Below, piece after piece: positions 22,836 to 34,499 of a stretch of DNA of 64,000 bases. The position numbers and the translations under genes were made by a program. Each line of letters starts with the position of its first letter. The stretch's first letter is position 1. Source of the stretch: Neoceratodus forsteri (Eukaryota > Chordata > Ceratodontiformes > Ceratodontidae); the NCBI GenBank assembly GCA_016271365.2, contig CM057450.1:1807181967-1807245966 (forward strand). The letters run 5' to 3'. The notes under the pieces were generated by a model, which worked only from the letters and a program-made list of their open reading frames with translations, searched no databases and had not been told where the DNA came from.

Positions 22836-22974
22836 AGGGTTGCTGCTTTTGGGGCCTTAGTCCTCCAGTTCTGTTTGCCAAGTAGGAGTGCGCTCCTTGC
22901 CCCCTCTTCCCAGAGGGCTACTAGGAATCTGCCAGAGTGTGGATAGTGAACTGTAGCTATGACATTAGAAATAT

Positions 22975-25900
22975 AGTTACTTACCAGTAACCATAGATCT
23001 TCCCTTGTCAATCTTCACCATTCCTTACTGCTTGAGTGTAAGCTGGAGGCAAGCACCCGCCACAGGAATTTTTTTTTTGGAGAGGCGTTGACGCCGACGG
23101 TGCCTCCCCCAAGAGCGACGCACTACGTGGTGCATGAGAGGCGGCCGTTGGACGCCACAGACTCCTCCTCCATCCCAGCTCTGTTCCTGCCACCGTCGAG
23201 GCTGCACCTGCTGCGCTAGTTTCAATGCAAAGTATGCCACTAGGCCTTTCCATGACTCCGTCGTTCATCAACACCGTCTGCGACTCCTGAATCCCAGTTC
23301 TATCCCAATGCCGGTAAGTTCATTCCTTTTATTTCTTAACGGTGCCAAGAGCTTTTTCTATGTTATATTTTATTTCGCGTCATGTCTGGTTCAGGGGGCT
23401 CAGCATAAGTCTAAAGCAGGCTGTGCCCCCATGGCGTCGGTTCTCCTGTGGCTGGCATTTCTCCGTGATGGACTGACATGATGTCTGCCTTCAGTGCCTG
23501 GGACCTAACCATGATATGGACAGATGCAATGTCTGTTTCTTGATGGACCACTGTGTTCTCGAAGTCTGTGCATTCAAAATCAGCAAGTCCCCGCTGACAT
23601 TTGGAGGACAGCATCACTCTTGGGCCTCCCAGGTCAGGTCTCTAGACCCTTCCTCAGGGTCCCCTCCCAGGCCTTATACGGTCTGGTGAGGAGTAGGTCT
23701 CCTCATCTTCAAGCCCTGCTGAGGAGGAGGCCTCTTTCACGGTGTCGGAGGAATGTCATGGTCCCTCCCAGGGCCACGATGGAGACACCGTCTAGGCAGT
23801 CACCTCTTCAGAGGTGCAGGTTCCCCCAGTTTTGCGGCCTAGGGTTTCTGGGTCCAGCACTGGTGGACCTTCGACGTCACCCTCCAGCACCGTCTCGGAT
23901 CCTGGCACTGTTTGCAGTGCTGGTGATCGGGGTGGCGCCATGTGCAGTGTCATGTTGGTTTCCAGCACCGCTTGTGGTGCTGTGGGTCTGGTCAACTCCA
24001 TTAGCGGCGCTGTGTTGGGTTCCGGTGCCATGGGCAGTGCCGGGGACATAGCTGGAGCCATGGGCGGATCGGGGCCAGGCTCTGGAGCTGCAGGTGATGT
24101 GCAAGGATCATGCGGCATCATGCTTGACTCTGGTGCCACCATCAGTGCCATTTCTCAAGGGACTCTTGGGGTGGCCAGCATCGAGGTCCTTCTGCTCAAC
24201 TCCTCCTCCTCAGAGGCAGACGACTCAGAGGCTGACCCAACTTGGTGCCCCGATTCTTCGGAATCAGAGTTGTTTCTGGAATGCAGTGTCAGGCGATCCA
24301 GCGTTCCCACTCCTGAGTCCCCGATCCATCTTCCTTCAAAGGATCTCCAGGCTGGGGGTGGCCTGGAGTCCATCGGAGAGGGCGATTTGGAGATTAAAGA
24401 GCTGGCTTTCTCCTTGGAGGGGGCTGTGGCTGCTGCCATTCCTGGTGCTGCCGCGCCTTCTCAGGGTGGACTAGGGGTTCTCTCTCCAGGGGCCCCCCCG
24501 GGATGCTTCAGGTTTGATGGAACCAGTCGCTGGGGTTGAGGAAGAGGGTGTCCTCAGAATCTGAGGGGTTGAGGGGCGTCGAGTTCACCTTCCACCCCTC
24601 GGGGTGCAGGGAGGAGCCGAAGCGCCAAACCCTGCCTCTCCCTGTCCCTCTTAGGCTCAAGGGACCCCTCTGGTGGCATTGCTGCAGATTGCTCTTCTGG
24701 ACTCTTGCAACCCCAGGTGCGTCACAGGGAAGGTTCCCCATCCAGGTTCTTCCAGAGTTTGCATCTCCAGGGTTCCGTTTTGTGACCTGGTGTGATATCC
24801 GGGACCCCGCCAGCTTAGGCTCCATTCCCCGGATTTCAGAGCCCTAGCAGAAGACAGTTGCCTTCTTGTAGGTGCCCCTCTCCCATTCCTCTGCAGCCAC
24901 CTCCCTGTCTTCCAGGCCATGTCGGTCCTACGGGCCCGTTATCCTGGGAGACGTTCGAAGGCTCTGTGGAGGCCTTCCCCTCGCATGTTAGTTATATGCA
25001 TAAGTGGGCATTTCGCATCTCCCCACCACCACAGGAGTCCTCTGGACATTTGAGCTCCTCACTTTCCTCATCTCCCTCCTCCAAGGGAGAGGAATCCTTT
25101 GCTCACCTTTCATCTGATACTGATTTCACGGAATATCAGCGATTCCTGTCGAGGATGGTTATGGATCTCCATATCTCTTTTCTCAGACGTGACAATACTG
25201 AGTGAGAGACACGTGAATTCCTTGGGGAATTCAGTGCCCAACATCTGGTGGTACCATCCTGGCCTTTTCCTTTCCAGGAGGCATCTATCCGCGCCTGGCA
25301 GTCTCCAGCCACCCCTTTTCCGGCCTCAGTAGACTGCAGGAGGAGGTATTGTGCCCCACTGGATTCTCTGGATACACTCCTCAACCCGCCCACAGGATTG
25401 GTGTCCCTAGAAACTCCCTCCGAGGCTCCGTCACCTAGTGCATGCCCATCCATCGGACTCAGATTCCCAACAGTTTGACCGGTGGGGGCAAAGAGTGTTC
25501 TTTTCCTCTCATGCGATGTTTGCATTGCATCACATCAAGCTCACCATGTTGCCTACAGTAGGCATTTATGATTGATGCTCTCCCAAGTCCTAGCATCAAT
25601 GCCTGATATGGAACAATCCAGACAAGCCATTACCCTCTCCGCTATAGGTCTGGAACTGGCAAGGCACCAAACAAGGGCATTCTATGACACTAATGAGGTG
25701 GCGTCCAGGCTTGTGGGGACAGTGATCTGCATTAGGTGGACGGCATGGCTTCGTCTATCAAGATTGTCACCCCTGGCCCAGCGTAGGGTGATCCACTCTG
25801 CCTTCCAAGGGACCCGCCTCTTTTCCACCAGAGCTAGAAGCCTTCTGCAAGGGCTTCCTCCATGTCCTTGTCTCCGAGGGACACCTCCTAGCTCTACTCG

Positions 25901-26062
25901 ACCTTAGACTTCTGTCTTTAAGGCCATGGTCTCTTCCTTCTGCTTTTCACCAGCAGCAAGCTGATGGTCTTGTTCCCTCAGGGTTTTCCCTAGTCCCCCT
26001 TCAGGGGGGGCTTGGTGCTCACTCAAGCAGTAATGAATGGTGAAGATTGACAAGGGAAGATA
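22975..26062 (+). mobile_element. DIRS copy 2: 3.1-kb derivative with gag-like region only
   Basis: The terminal inverted repeats are clear: 22995-23038 (AGATCTTCCCTTGTCAATCT through CTTGAGTG) match the reverse complement of 26020-26061 over about 42 bp with very few changes. Inside are only gag-like segments; no RT, RNase H or recombinase was found. It is therefore probably an internally deleted, non-autonomous DIRS. It abuts copy 1 on the left and shares its right end with copy 3. Confidence 0.8.
23400..25910 (+). pseudogene. DIRS ORF1 (gag-like) remnant of copy 2
   Basis: Around 23480-23600 the plus strand reads CLQCLGPNHDMDRCNVC and FLMDHCVLEVC, a cysteine/histidine knuckle typical of DIRS ORF1. 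A serine- and acid-rich stretch follows (23814-24539 is open for 241 residues, rich in G and S). Then YQRFLSRMVMDLHI (25130-25180) and, at 25620-25800, ITLSAIGLELARHQTRAF and WTAWLRLSRL, the conserved C-terminal gag block. Numerous frame changes are needed. The 23814-24539 open frame itself is low in complexity, so its openness is not evidence of function. Confidence 0.6.
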
Positions 26063-27320
26063 TGGAAATTACGTACCTACCATAATTCTTGATCTTCTCT
26101 TGTGTCTTTACCATTCATTGCTGATATCCACCCACCTTCCCCTCACGGGCCTCCTTCTTAGGCGTCTCCTCCTCCCTGCTTGTTCCTCCCCTCTCCTTTT
26201 CATGCAAAAAAAAAAAATTCTTGAGCCTTCTGTTCTTCTCTCAGAATGGATCCTCTTATTTGGCAGGGGAGAGGAACGAGTAGTATTTATCTCTGCCCTA
26301 AGGAAACTTTTTCTGATTGCCCCTGTGGGTGACCCCTTGGCTCCTTCTTAAGCCAAGTTGTTCAACTCACAGTTAAAGAAACCATTCCTCTTGGTTCGGT
26401 TCCTTTTTCTAGGTTCCCTCTGGAATGTCTAAATCTCCTGTTGCGCCAGCCTTTGCTAGTCAAATGCTGTTCTGGCAATCCATTGCCTTGATCTGGTGAT
26501 CTGCTTTGCCTAACCTTCGGGGAGTCAGACTGAGTTTCCTCTCTGTCCTTTTCGAAGGGGGTGACCTCAGTGGGGCTTCAAATCCCCCCTTCTCCTCCCT
26601 ACACACATCTGTGTTAGCACGAAGCAGGGTGCTAGTGGGCTTCCTTCCCCTTCCTTGTTGGGTGCTCTCCTTTCGGAACAGATTTTCTGCCTCAGCAGTC
26701 TGTGAGCTCTCAGCTGGAGTATATGGGTTTGGGGATAGCAGGAGGTGCAGACAGTCTGCCTTTTGTGTACCAAACTGTGCAGAGGTTCAGTCGAACCTTT
26801 TCATCAGTCTTTCCTAAATGGGATCCTTGCTCCCTTTCTTGGTCCCAAGCTTACGAGCCTTCAAGCCAATCCTCACAACTTGGCAGAGCTTCTCCCTCCT
26901 CCCAACATCCCCTTCTCTCTTCTTCGTCGTCTTCTCCTCTTTCTCCCTTATCTGTTCCTCCCTCAGAGCCACCCCAGGAGTGAGGCCTGCGGTCCCATAG
27001 AGTAGGTTCTCCTCTTTCCTGTCCTCTATCGGCTTATTCCTTTTTCAGTTTATATCCTTTCCTTTGCCTGTCCCTCGCCTCGCTCCCCTTTTTTCTTATC
27101 ATTTTTTCGCCTCTCCAGCTAACAGAACTGGGATGGAGGCGCCCCTCCTACGCCACGTGGTACAGCCAGCTTTTGGGGGTGGCCCGTTGGCGTCGACTCC
27201 TCTCCCCAAAAAAAAAAGAACACTCCCATGGTGGATGCGCACCTCCAGCTTATACCCAATCAGTAATAATGGTGAGGATACAAGAGAAGAACAAGAATTA
27301 CGGTAGGTACGTAATTTCCA
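26063..27320. mobile_element. DIRS-like copy 3: 1.26-kb element with about 60-bp inverted ends
   Basis: The left end (26063-26123: TGGAAATTACGTACCTACC through TCATTGCTG) is the reverse complement of 27261-27320 with few differences. An additional inner segment (27120-27250: GGAGGCGCC.. through CCTCCAGCTTATACCC) resembles the reverse complement of 23040-23160 at the left of copy 2. No protein domain was recognised between the ends. It looks like a short non-autonomous derivative mobilised by DIRS machinery. Confidence 0.7.
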
Positions 27321-27525
27321 TTTCTATTAGTGGTATACAGTTCACATCCACACAACCCACCCAACTTCCCCTGACAAGTGGCACCTGGATCCCTGCTTCC
27401 AATGTGCCAAGATATGCCATGGGCAGAGCTGGAGGATATACCACCCAGGTGATGGGAGGAGCTTATGCCAGAATGTGAATGTGAACTGTATACCACTAAT
27501 AGAATGGTGGTTACAGGTAAGTAAC
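27310..27525. mobile_element. Minimal DIRS-ended element of about 200 bp
   Basis: 27322-27347 and 27479-27504 form a perfect 26-bp inverted repeat (TTCTATTAGTGGTATACAGT..). The right end continues into TGGTTACAGGTAAGTAACC, the reverse complement of the common DIRS terminus. The 130 bp between the arms have no coding capacity. It may be a MITE-like DIRS derivative. Confidence 0.7.
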
Positions 27526-27599
27526 CTATATTTATGAGAGGTTTTAACTTACTGTAAATCAGGAAACTCTCACATGCAAAATAAAAACAAGCAGTAATC

Positions 27600-29215
27600 T
27601 ATTGGATATTTTAAGAAAAAGATGCCTGGCACAAAGTGTCTATAAACCCATCAGGAAAAATAACATTCTGAACATAGTTATTGACTCCTCTGGTATCGCG
27701 GTTAAGGGTTGCAGGGTTAGTAAACCACTTGCAAGAGGTGACCATTGCAAAGTACATTTCAACATACACTGGGTAAAACAATTGAAGCTGGTGTAACAGA
27801 AATATATCTATACAACAAGGCTGATTGGAATAGTATTAGAAGATATCTAAAACAACTGCAGTGGGAAGTTGCTTTCCAAAATGGGGACACTTTTGACAAG
27901 TGGAACAGTGTTAAAAATATAACTTGACAACCTCAAAATGGCCACTATGGTCAACCCATAAAATCTGGAAACTAATAAAATCTAAAGAGCTTGCATTCTT
28001 TAAATTCAAGTTGACTGGCAATAAGACAACATAGTGTATCAGGCATGCAAATATAAACAAAACAACAGTGTAATGGAGTCATTAAAAAAGGAAAAAGGAT
28101 ATTTCAGATTAGGCTAGTGAAAAAACACATGGAGAGGTCAAGGAATTCATTGGGTACATCAACTTGCTAAGAAAAACAGGTAGAGCAGTTGGACCTATCA
28201 AGGTCAACAGGTATACAGTATTATGGATAAGGAAAAAAATATGGTAGAGGAATTTAATAAAGCAATCAATCAAAGTCTGTATTGACTTTTGCTCAGTATT
28301 CAATAAAATTATTGTGGGTTACTGTCAATGGAATATAATACCGACAAATGATGGCGAGCATGAGCATCTACCATGCCCTATTTTTAGGCATAGTAACATT
28401 TTGGTTAAAGAGCTAAAACAAATAAATCTACAGGACCTGACTGATTATCTCTAAATTTCCTAAAGAATACCACAAATGAACTTGTGAATCTAATACAGGC
28501 TATTTTTTAATAACGTTTTTCTGAACAAAGAGTACTGGATGACTGGAGGTCCAGAAGTATTTTCCGGATCACTGAAAAGGGATCAAAGTCAGATGTGTCC
28601 AAATATAAGCCAGTTAAGCTTAACCTTAGTCATTGCTAAAATTCATAGAATGCATAGAAAAGTTAATAATGGAAACACTGACAAAACCACAAATTGTCAT
28701 TACAGGGATAGCAAACAGCACAGATTTAGGAAGGGACACTCGTGCATAACTATCCATCTGTGTTTTAGTGTTCAGTAGATGTGATGTTCCTTGATTTCAG
28801 TAAGCCATCTGGCCTTCTACGACGTGTCTCCATCATTATAAAAATTAAACAGTCTCAGACTACATTAGAAACTAGTTAACTGGATAGATCAGTGGTTGAC
28901 AAACATAACCTAGAAAGTATTAATAAACAAGGAAGGGGTGACGACCAGTGGTGTCACCCAGGGATCTGTTTTGAGACCTGTACTGTTTCAAGTCCATATT
29001 AATGACATGCTCAGTGGTGTCAGCAGTTGGCTGGGGAATTATGCTAATGACTCTAAATTAGGCAGCATGGTAAGCGGTAAGGAGCATGTTCTAGGACTGC
29101 AAGAGGACTGTGATAAAAACTCCGCATGGGTTGACAAACGCGGTATGACATTTAACACTAATAAATGTGCAGTTTTGTGTTTGGGGCCCAAAACAGCAGA
29201 AGAATACTTCCTACA
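27600..29215 (+). pseudogene. CR1-like ORF2 remnant, plus strand
   Basis: The endonuclease end and linker read VSKPLARGDHCKVHFNIHW (27602-27796) and LYNKADWNSIRRYLKQLQWE (27745-27927). After decayed sequence comes the RT: HRFRKGHSC near 28725 and TSGVTQGSVLRPVLFQVHIN (28944-29003). The catalytic box is NYANDSKLG (29034-29060), with FADD changed to YAND, so the second-position aspartate is lost. The similarity to CR1 stops near 29215. This would be the target-primed RT of CR1; it is dead. Confidence 0.75.
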
Positions 29216-30066
29216 AGGCAACAGACTTAGAGTAAGGCTGATCTGTAATAAGGTGTGCTACTTTGTACCTGATGCAGATAACCGCACTCATAGTTGTACC
29301 CTTTGCACACTCATTAACTGGCCACCTTTACCCAGCAGACCAAAGCTCCAGACCTGTTTGCTAGCCAAAAAGGTGCTCCTGGGTCTAACACCCCCTGCTT
29401 TAACAAATTGCTTTCACACCATCTCCAACCAATACAACACTGGGAACATAGCCAGGAATGCCTTTAAGCCTCCTTTCCAGCATACTCAGCTGGGCAAGCG
29501 GCCATCTGCTGTCAGGGCCATTAACTGGTTAAATGAACTGCCTGATACACTGTTGAATCTCACTAAGTTTAATCAGTTTAAAAAATCTTTGCTGTCTGCC
29601 TTTACATTATAATGCAATTGTAATCTTTAAACTGTTTTACTTGGTTTCTGTTTGTACATATCCTGTGACTTTTTATACAACAATCTCTATGGAGTTTTTA
29701 CATAGAAACATAGAATTTGACGGCAGATAAGGACCCCTTGGCCCACCCAGTCTGCCCATTTCCCTACCTGATGGATAAGCTGCAGTTTCTAGTTAACCAA
29801 CAGCCTACTTCCTCCTGCCCCCCACTAGAATTGCCTTATGCCTGTCCCATGCATTCTTGAATTCTCCCACTGTTCCTGATTCCACAACCTCCTCAGGAAA
29901 GGCTGTTCCATGCATCAACAACTCTCTCTGTGAAAAACTACTTTCTAACATTACCTCATCAGTTTTTCAAAAATGTATGTAGTTGTTCTGCCTTAAGTGC
30001 TTTGTACCTGACTTGGTTGCATTTCCTCCGGAACTGCTTATTATACTTGTAATGTTTTTGGTGATT
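29216..30066 (+). pseudogene. L2-like LINE C-terminus and 3' UTR, split by a CR1
   Basis: In the same open frame as the preceding CR1 RT, the protein changes character after about 29215: THSCTLCTLINWPPLPSRPK, LLAKKVLLGLTPPALTN and RAINWLNELPDTLLNLTKF resemble the C-terminal domain of the L2-like elements at 35470 and 59600, not CR1. The stop is at 29612. Its 3' UTR is interrupted at 29700-29955 by an antisense CR1 and resumes to about 30066. The joint at 29215 is therefore a CR1/L2-like hybrid. Confidence 0.6.
29700..29955 (-). mobile_element. CR1 3' fragment, minus strand
   Basis: Begins with ACATAGAAACATAGAATTTG and CGGCAGATAAGGACC, the antisense CR1 3' end, and continues through the complement of the RVV-x-WNxLP region. 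AGTTTTT on the left and CAGTTTTT on the right may be a short target duplication. Only about 250 bp of the 3' end inserted. Confidence 0.85.
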
Positions 30067-30800
30067 AGAAACATAGAAACATAAAATTTGTCGGCAGATA
30101 AGGACCTGATGGCCCACCTAGTCTACCCTATTTTCCCTACCTGTAGTGTCGCTGCAGACCCTACTCAGTCTCCCGGTCTCCTCCCTCATACCACTAAGAT
30201 CCCTCTGTGTCTAGCCTATGCGTTCTTAAACCCTGTTACCATTTCTGCCCCCACCACCTCCACTGGTAAACTGTTCCATGCATCCACCACTCTCTCTGTG
30301 AAGAAGTACTTTCTCACATTTCCTCTGAGCCTTCCCCCCTTTCTAACTTCATAGCAGGACCCCTGGTTCTTGAGCATATTTTTCCTGTGGAACATGCTTC
30401 CATCCTGTACCTTGTTTTTGCCTGTGAAGTATTTGAATGTCTCTGTCATATCACCCCTTCCCCCCCTTTCCTCCAGGGAGTACATGTTGAGTTCTTTGAG
30501 CCTTACCCCATAGCGCTTTTGCTGCAGGTCATGCACCATTTTGGTTGCCCTCCTTTGTACTGCCTCTACCCACTCTATGTCTTTACGGAGGTGGGGCCCC
30601 CAGAACTGTACACAGTACTCGAGGTGTGGCCTAACCAGTGATCCGAATAGGGGTATTATTACCTCCCGCCTTCTGCTGGTGATTCCCCTTCCAGTGCAAC
30701 CCAACATCCTTTCAGCCTTCCCCACTGCTTTGTCACACTGCTTCACTACCTTCAGGTCATCAGAAATGATCACCCCAGGTCCCTTTTTTCTGCTTTGTAA
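30067..30800 (-). mobile_element. CR1 3' fragment, minus strand, with open C-terminal frame
   Basis: The antisense 3' end is GAAACATAGAAACATAAAAT. The minus strand holds a 185-residue open stretch (30216-30773): [63 protein letters not shown] and FFTERVVDAWNSLPVEVVG. This is the CR1 thumb and C-terminal region in one frame, making it one of the least decayed CR1 pieces here. It lacks the RT catalytic core. Confidence 0.9.
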
Positions 30801-31825
30801 CTGTTAATACCCTTTTCCCTGTATGTGCAGGTTTTGCATTCTGAACTGTGGCGTCTTCTGGTACTCAATTCTTCGTTAGTTTTACATAACTTGTTCCTGA
30901 CAAGTTTCTGCTGTAGGTTTAGAGACTGCCATAATGCCAACACTGGTGGTTCAGGGAAGATTTCAGATAAACAGATATCATCCAGCTACAATTTTCCCTC
31001 TGCAGTTTGCAGCCCTATAATTCCCAAGATTAAAAGTTGAGAATTTCAAGATTGCCTCAAAGTCTGGTTTAGTGAGACTCTTACTATATAAACACCTTAT
31101 AATTTATAGGTGTTCTGCAGTCACAGTCCACCATGAAAGTTTGTTTTCCCTGCAGAAGGGTCTGTATCTCTAAGCTGATGTATAACACAGTATTTCGAAG
31201 ACTGCTTTTCTGTCTGTGTGAACATACAATTATTTATCATTCTCTTGCTATGATACTTCCTTGTCAAAAAAAACTGTCATACTCATAAAACAGTTTATTC
31301 ACATCTGAACTGCTTGACTTTATGATTATAATTAGTGCTCAGTTCTCTGTTTAAACTCTACTTCTTATAACTGTTTTTATCACAGCGCTTGCCAAAGAGG
31401 CTTGTGTGGCTTTGAAAGATTGTATAATAACTTGTCTATCAAATAAAAGGTATTACCACATCTACATTTCTCTTTTTGCATAAAAAGTAAATTGCACACC
31501 CTTATAACCTAACAACTATATCAAATGATATTGCAGTTACGCAGAGTTTGTTAAATCATTTACATTTATAGACTAGTGCGGGAGAACATGTTAATAGCAA
31601 TAACTGTAATTATTACTGAGATTTTATATAATAAAATATGTAATAAGATACAAAAATTTAAGTAAAATTATATTTAGTTACTTATTCTAAAGGTATTTTA
31701 CACAGGATGGACTGATATGCCTAGAAACTTATTTATAATAGGGCCCTATCCAAAATAACTAACATCTTCACAAAGTCCACCAGTTATAGATTACATTGTG
31801 CATTATACAAGAACTATAGGATAAT
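30801..31825. other. No recognised gene
   Basis: About 1 kb. 30801-31060 is moderately GC-balanced with no family signature; 31470-31780 is strongly AT-rich. No element ends or supported frames. Confidence 0.4.
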
Positions 31826-31972
31826 ACATGGTGGGTGGGTGTTACCAGAATTTTACACGCACCTGAGTTGTGGGATGCTACATAAACCCCAAGGGTGAAC
31901 CCTGAGAGGTTTATAAAAGCATCCCACACCGAGGGTGTATGTGAAATTCTGGTTACATACACCCACCCATGT
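31826..31972. mobile_element. 147-bp palindromic MITE
   Basis: The left arm starts ACATGGTGGGTGGGTGTTAC and the right arm ends in its complement CACCCACCCATGT, about 38 bp with few mismatches. Inner blocks also pair (GTGGGATGCT with AGCATCCCAC), so almost the entire element can fold into one hairpin. There is no coding capacity. No clear target duplication was seen, so the superfamily is open. Confidence 0.8.
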
Positions 31973-32010
31973 TTTATTTAATTACTGGCTAGCATTTATT
32001 ATGTCAGAGA

Positions 32011-32031
32011 CACACACACACACACACACAC
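32011..32031. repeat. (CA)n microsatellite
   Basis: A 21-nt pure CA run. Confidence 0.95.
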
Positions 32032-32060
32032 TCTGCCCGTCTCTGCCTTTCAAGTACAGG

Positions 32061-32099
32061 TATTATTATTATTTTTTTCTTTCTTTCTTTCTTTCTTTA
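32061..32099. repeat. (TTA)n then (TTTC)n simple repeat
   Basis: A short TTA run is followed by about six copies of TTTC, giving a pyrimidine-rich strand. Confidence 0.9.
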
Positions 32100-33146
32100 G
32101 TTTTTTCTTTTTTGTTTTACATTGCTTTGCAAACCACATTTAGTTTACTAGTCAGTCATGATCCGCTGGCAATGTCCCCACTCGAAGGGTGGGAACGGCG
32201 GGATCAACCAGATAGATTTTAAACATGCTGAAGGCAGGAGCAACCAGATAGAACTGGAAAATATTTAAAAAAGTTACCTGTTATGAGTTTGACGGTGTGA
32301 GGGGGAAATAATAAATGCGGGTGCTCAATAGCGGAGCCACCATTTTGGGTGAGATGTTTGGCCGCCTGCACACAGACTAATAGCCATTGAGCTCTCTGAA
32401 GTGCCAACTTGATTGACAGGCACGGATTACAACTGCCCGGTTGTAATGCAAAATATTAACTGGGCAGTTGTAATGCGATGTAAAAGTCTGGTTACCCAGA
32501 CATAAAAAATGAGGACCAGTAATTAATACAAATATAATACATGTTTTTTCTATTTTCAGGTTTGTGTTTCTTGGTATCTTTATCCATTTTCCTAACTTTT
32601 ATGGAAAAATGTTCATAGATGTACATGCTTTTTCTTTTTCAAGCCCAGTACATTTTATTGGACTCATACTATTCCCACCCCAGTCTCTCAGATTCAGAAC
32701 CCCCCAACTTTCCCCACTCACCAGTAGGCTGTGGCTTGTCCCCTACAGTGGAAACCCTGTCTCACAAAGTCAGAAAACTACCTAGTCTGGAGCAGGAAGT
32801 TGAGACATGCCCACTCTCTCACCTTTCTTAATGGCTTGATGTTTTGCCCTGTATGAAACCTTACCATCCAGAAGTAGCCACCACACTTTCTTCATGTGTG
32901 AGCATGCAGTAGCACATTTGGCACCAGGGGGCAAATGTACACACTCATCACTTCACCATGCACCCCAGAGGAAGATGAGGAGGGTGTCTGCGAGGATGCT
33001 TCTTCTATTGTCGGGCTCAGGACATGAACCTGAGTCTCTTGCATGATGAGAGGCAGCCATCAGGCTGGCTTTTCAGACTGAGTTCTTAGTTACAGAATAT
33101 TGAACTTAATAGTTGGACAGGATTTTGTTTTGACTTAGTACCATAA
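32100..33146. other. No gene; short near-repeat and possible tRNA-like SINE fragment
   Basis: At 32430-32475 ACTGCCCGGTTGTAATGC and ACTGGGCAGTTGTAATGC lie about 30 bp apart as near-identical direct repeats that can also fold together. At 32990-33085 the minus strand reads TGATGGCTGCCTCTCATCAT and then GGTTCATGTCC, loosely like the A and B boxes of a tRNA-derived SINE. The match is weak and no tail was found. Confidence 0.3.
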
Positions 33147-33154
33147 TTCTAAAC

Positions 33155-34499
33155 CAGTGGTTGTCAACCGGGGGGTCCGCAAGCATCCGCCATGGTGTCC
33201 GCAAAGCTGTGCATTCGAATGGTAGTGTGGTAAAATTCCCCAAATCGCAACCGTGAGTAAGCGGTGGTGAAATCCCCAGTCAAACACAATCAAACACTCA
33301 TTCGCAACAGCGAGTAAGCCATTATGCAGTGCTAATCAGTATTAATGAAAAACTTAAGTTCCTATACTGAAATTTATAACTTTGTCCTTAAATCATTTGC
33401 TCTGATGTGAGATCAAATTAATTGCCTTGTTGAATGTGAAGAGTAAGGAAGGAACTGCTGTGATTGCTCCTGATCTGCACTATTATGTTCCTAAGTAGTC
33501 CGTGAGTATAAGGTTTAATTAGAGCCATTAATTGTTTGAAATACATAATTGCTACCCAGTTGTTTTAAGTGGAATTACTTGCCATGTCCTTATTTGAAGC
33601 TTTGTGTATCTGCATATGCAGTTGTACCTTTCCTCGCTGCTGATCACAGCTCCATGCCGCCTGTCTCTGCACTCCTCTGGCACTCCTCGGGTTTAGTTGC
33701 TCACGTGTGAAATTAATTTAATTTATTTGCCGCATAAGTACCATTTGCCTCTACATTGCTTTACCATTTAGCCATCTACTGTTCTTGCCTGCTTTCGAAT
33801 CACGGTCGCTCGTAATCACGAAATTACTCGGCTTGGTAAGCATGCATTCTTCTACTGATTTTGTGATTCTAAATGCAGGGGTGCAATGTTTCTATCAAGT
33901 TGCTCAGTTCAGTTCTGTAGTTTTTGCTCAGTAGCTCAGTATATCATGTTATTTAGTGGCATAATAATGTGTTGTGGAGTTCAATTAGGACCCCCCCCCC
34001 CCGTGTTAATTTTTTTTTTTCTCATTTGCTCTGTTGCTCAGTATGTTGCTACTTTTGTGCAGTATAATTCAGGTTATTCAGCAGCTCAGTATGTCTGGTT
34101 ATTCAGTGGCTTAATAATGTACTGTGATGCTCAGTTACATCCCCCCCCCCACATTGATTATTTTTTTTTTTATTGCTCAGTTGCTCTGTTGCTCAGTATG
34201 TTGCTACTTTTTGTATGGACATTTAAGTGTACTTGTGTAATTGTCCACTTTGCTAATGATATGTTTTTTTATATTTTTATTTAAATAAAACATGTTTTAT
34301 AATTTTGTTTTTCTGTTATTATTCAGTTATTATTATTGAGTTTAATTAAGACTATGCTGTATAAAAGCTGTTGGGTGCAAAACTAGTGCTAACGCGGTAC
34401 CAAATGCATAACTATATATACACATTTTTGGTAGGGGTCCCTGACGTTGCTGATAGTTTGATAGGGGGTTCCCGGACCAAAAAAGGTTGACGACCACTG
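33155..34499. mobile_element. Non-autonomous hAT-like element, 1,345 bp, with 8-bp target duplication
   Basis: The target duplication TTCTAAAC is exact at 33147-33154 and 34500-34507. The left end CAGTGGTTGTCAACC and the right end, read inward from the other strand, CAGTGGTCGTCAACC match at 14 of 15 positions. An 8-bp duplication with CAGTGG..CCACTG ends is diagnostic of hAT transposons. No transposase frame exists inside, so it depended on a helper. The interior contains two near-repeats of about 150 bp and an AATAAA-containing stretch near 34285. Confidence 0.93.
33934..34215. repeat. Two tandem units of about 150 bp with C- and T-runs inside the hAT-like element
   Basis: Units start at about 33934 and 34084 (GCTCAGTAT, then TTATT-AGTGGC-TAATAATGT). 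Each has a run of C followed by a run of T (33991-34020 and 34141-34171) and GCTCTGTTGCTCAGTATGTT. The second unit starts about 150 bp after the first. Probably a local duplication in the ancestral element. Confidence 0.8.

Larger units (their letters stand above)
19150..22960 (+). mobile_element. DIRS retrotransposon copy 1, near full length, plus strand
   Basis: DIRS elements integrate with a tyrosine recombinase and lack integrase and target duplications. The left end near 19172 reads AAAGGTTACTCACCTGTAGC, a form of the usual DIRS terminus. In order follow a gag-like segment (19600-19920), RT (20170-20720), RNase H (21240-21650) and tyrosine recombinase (22430-22830). The degenerate right end lies near 22950, where the next DIRS copy begins. 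Stops and frameshifts are frequent, so the copy is dead. Confidence 0.88.

Noticed and set aside
19150..22960. Gypsy-type LTR retrotransposon
   Set aside because: RT and RNase H could fit loosely, but the downstream tyrosine recombinase with HTFISHY and the absence of integrase and LTRs identify DIRS.
23814..24539. 241-residue open frame as an independent gene
   Set aside because: It lies inside a DIRS derivative, is low-complexity G/S-rich, and the opposite strand is open over much of the same stretch.
32990..33085. tRNA gene on the minus strand
   Set aside because: Only loose A- and B-box resemblance; no cloverleaf could be drawn. Kept only as a possible SINE fragment.
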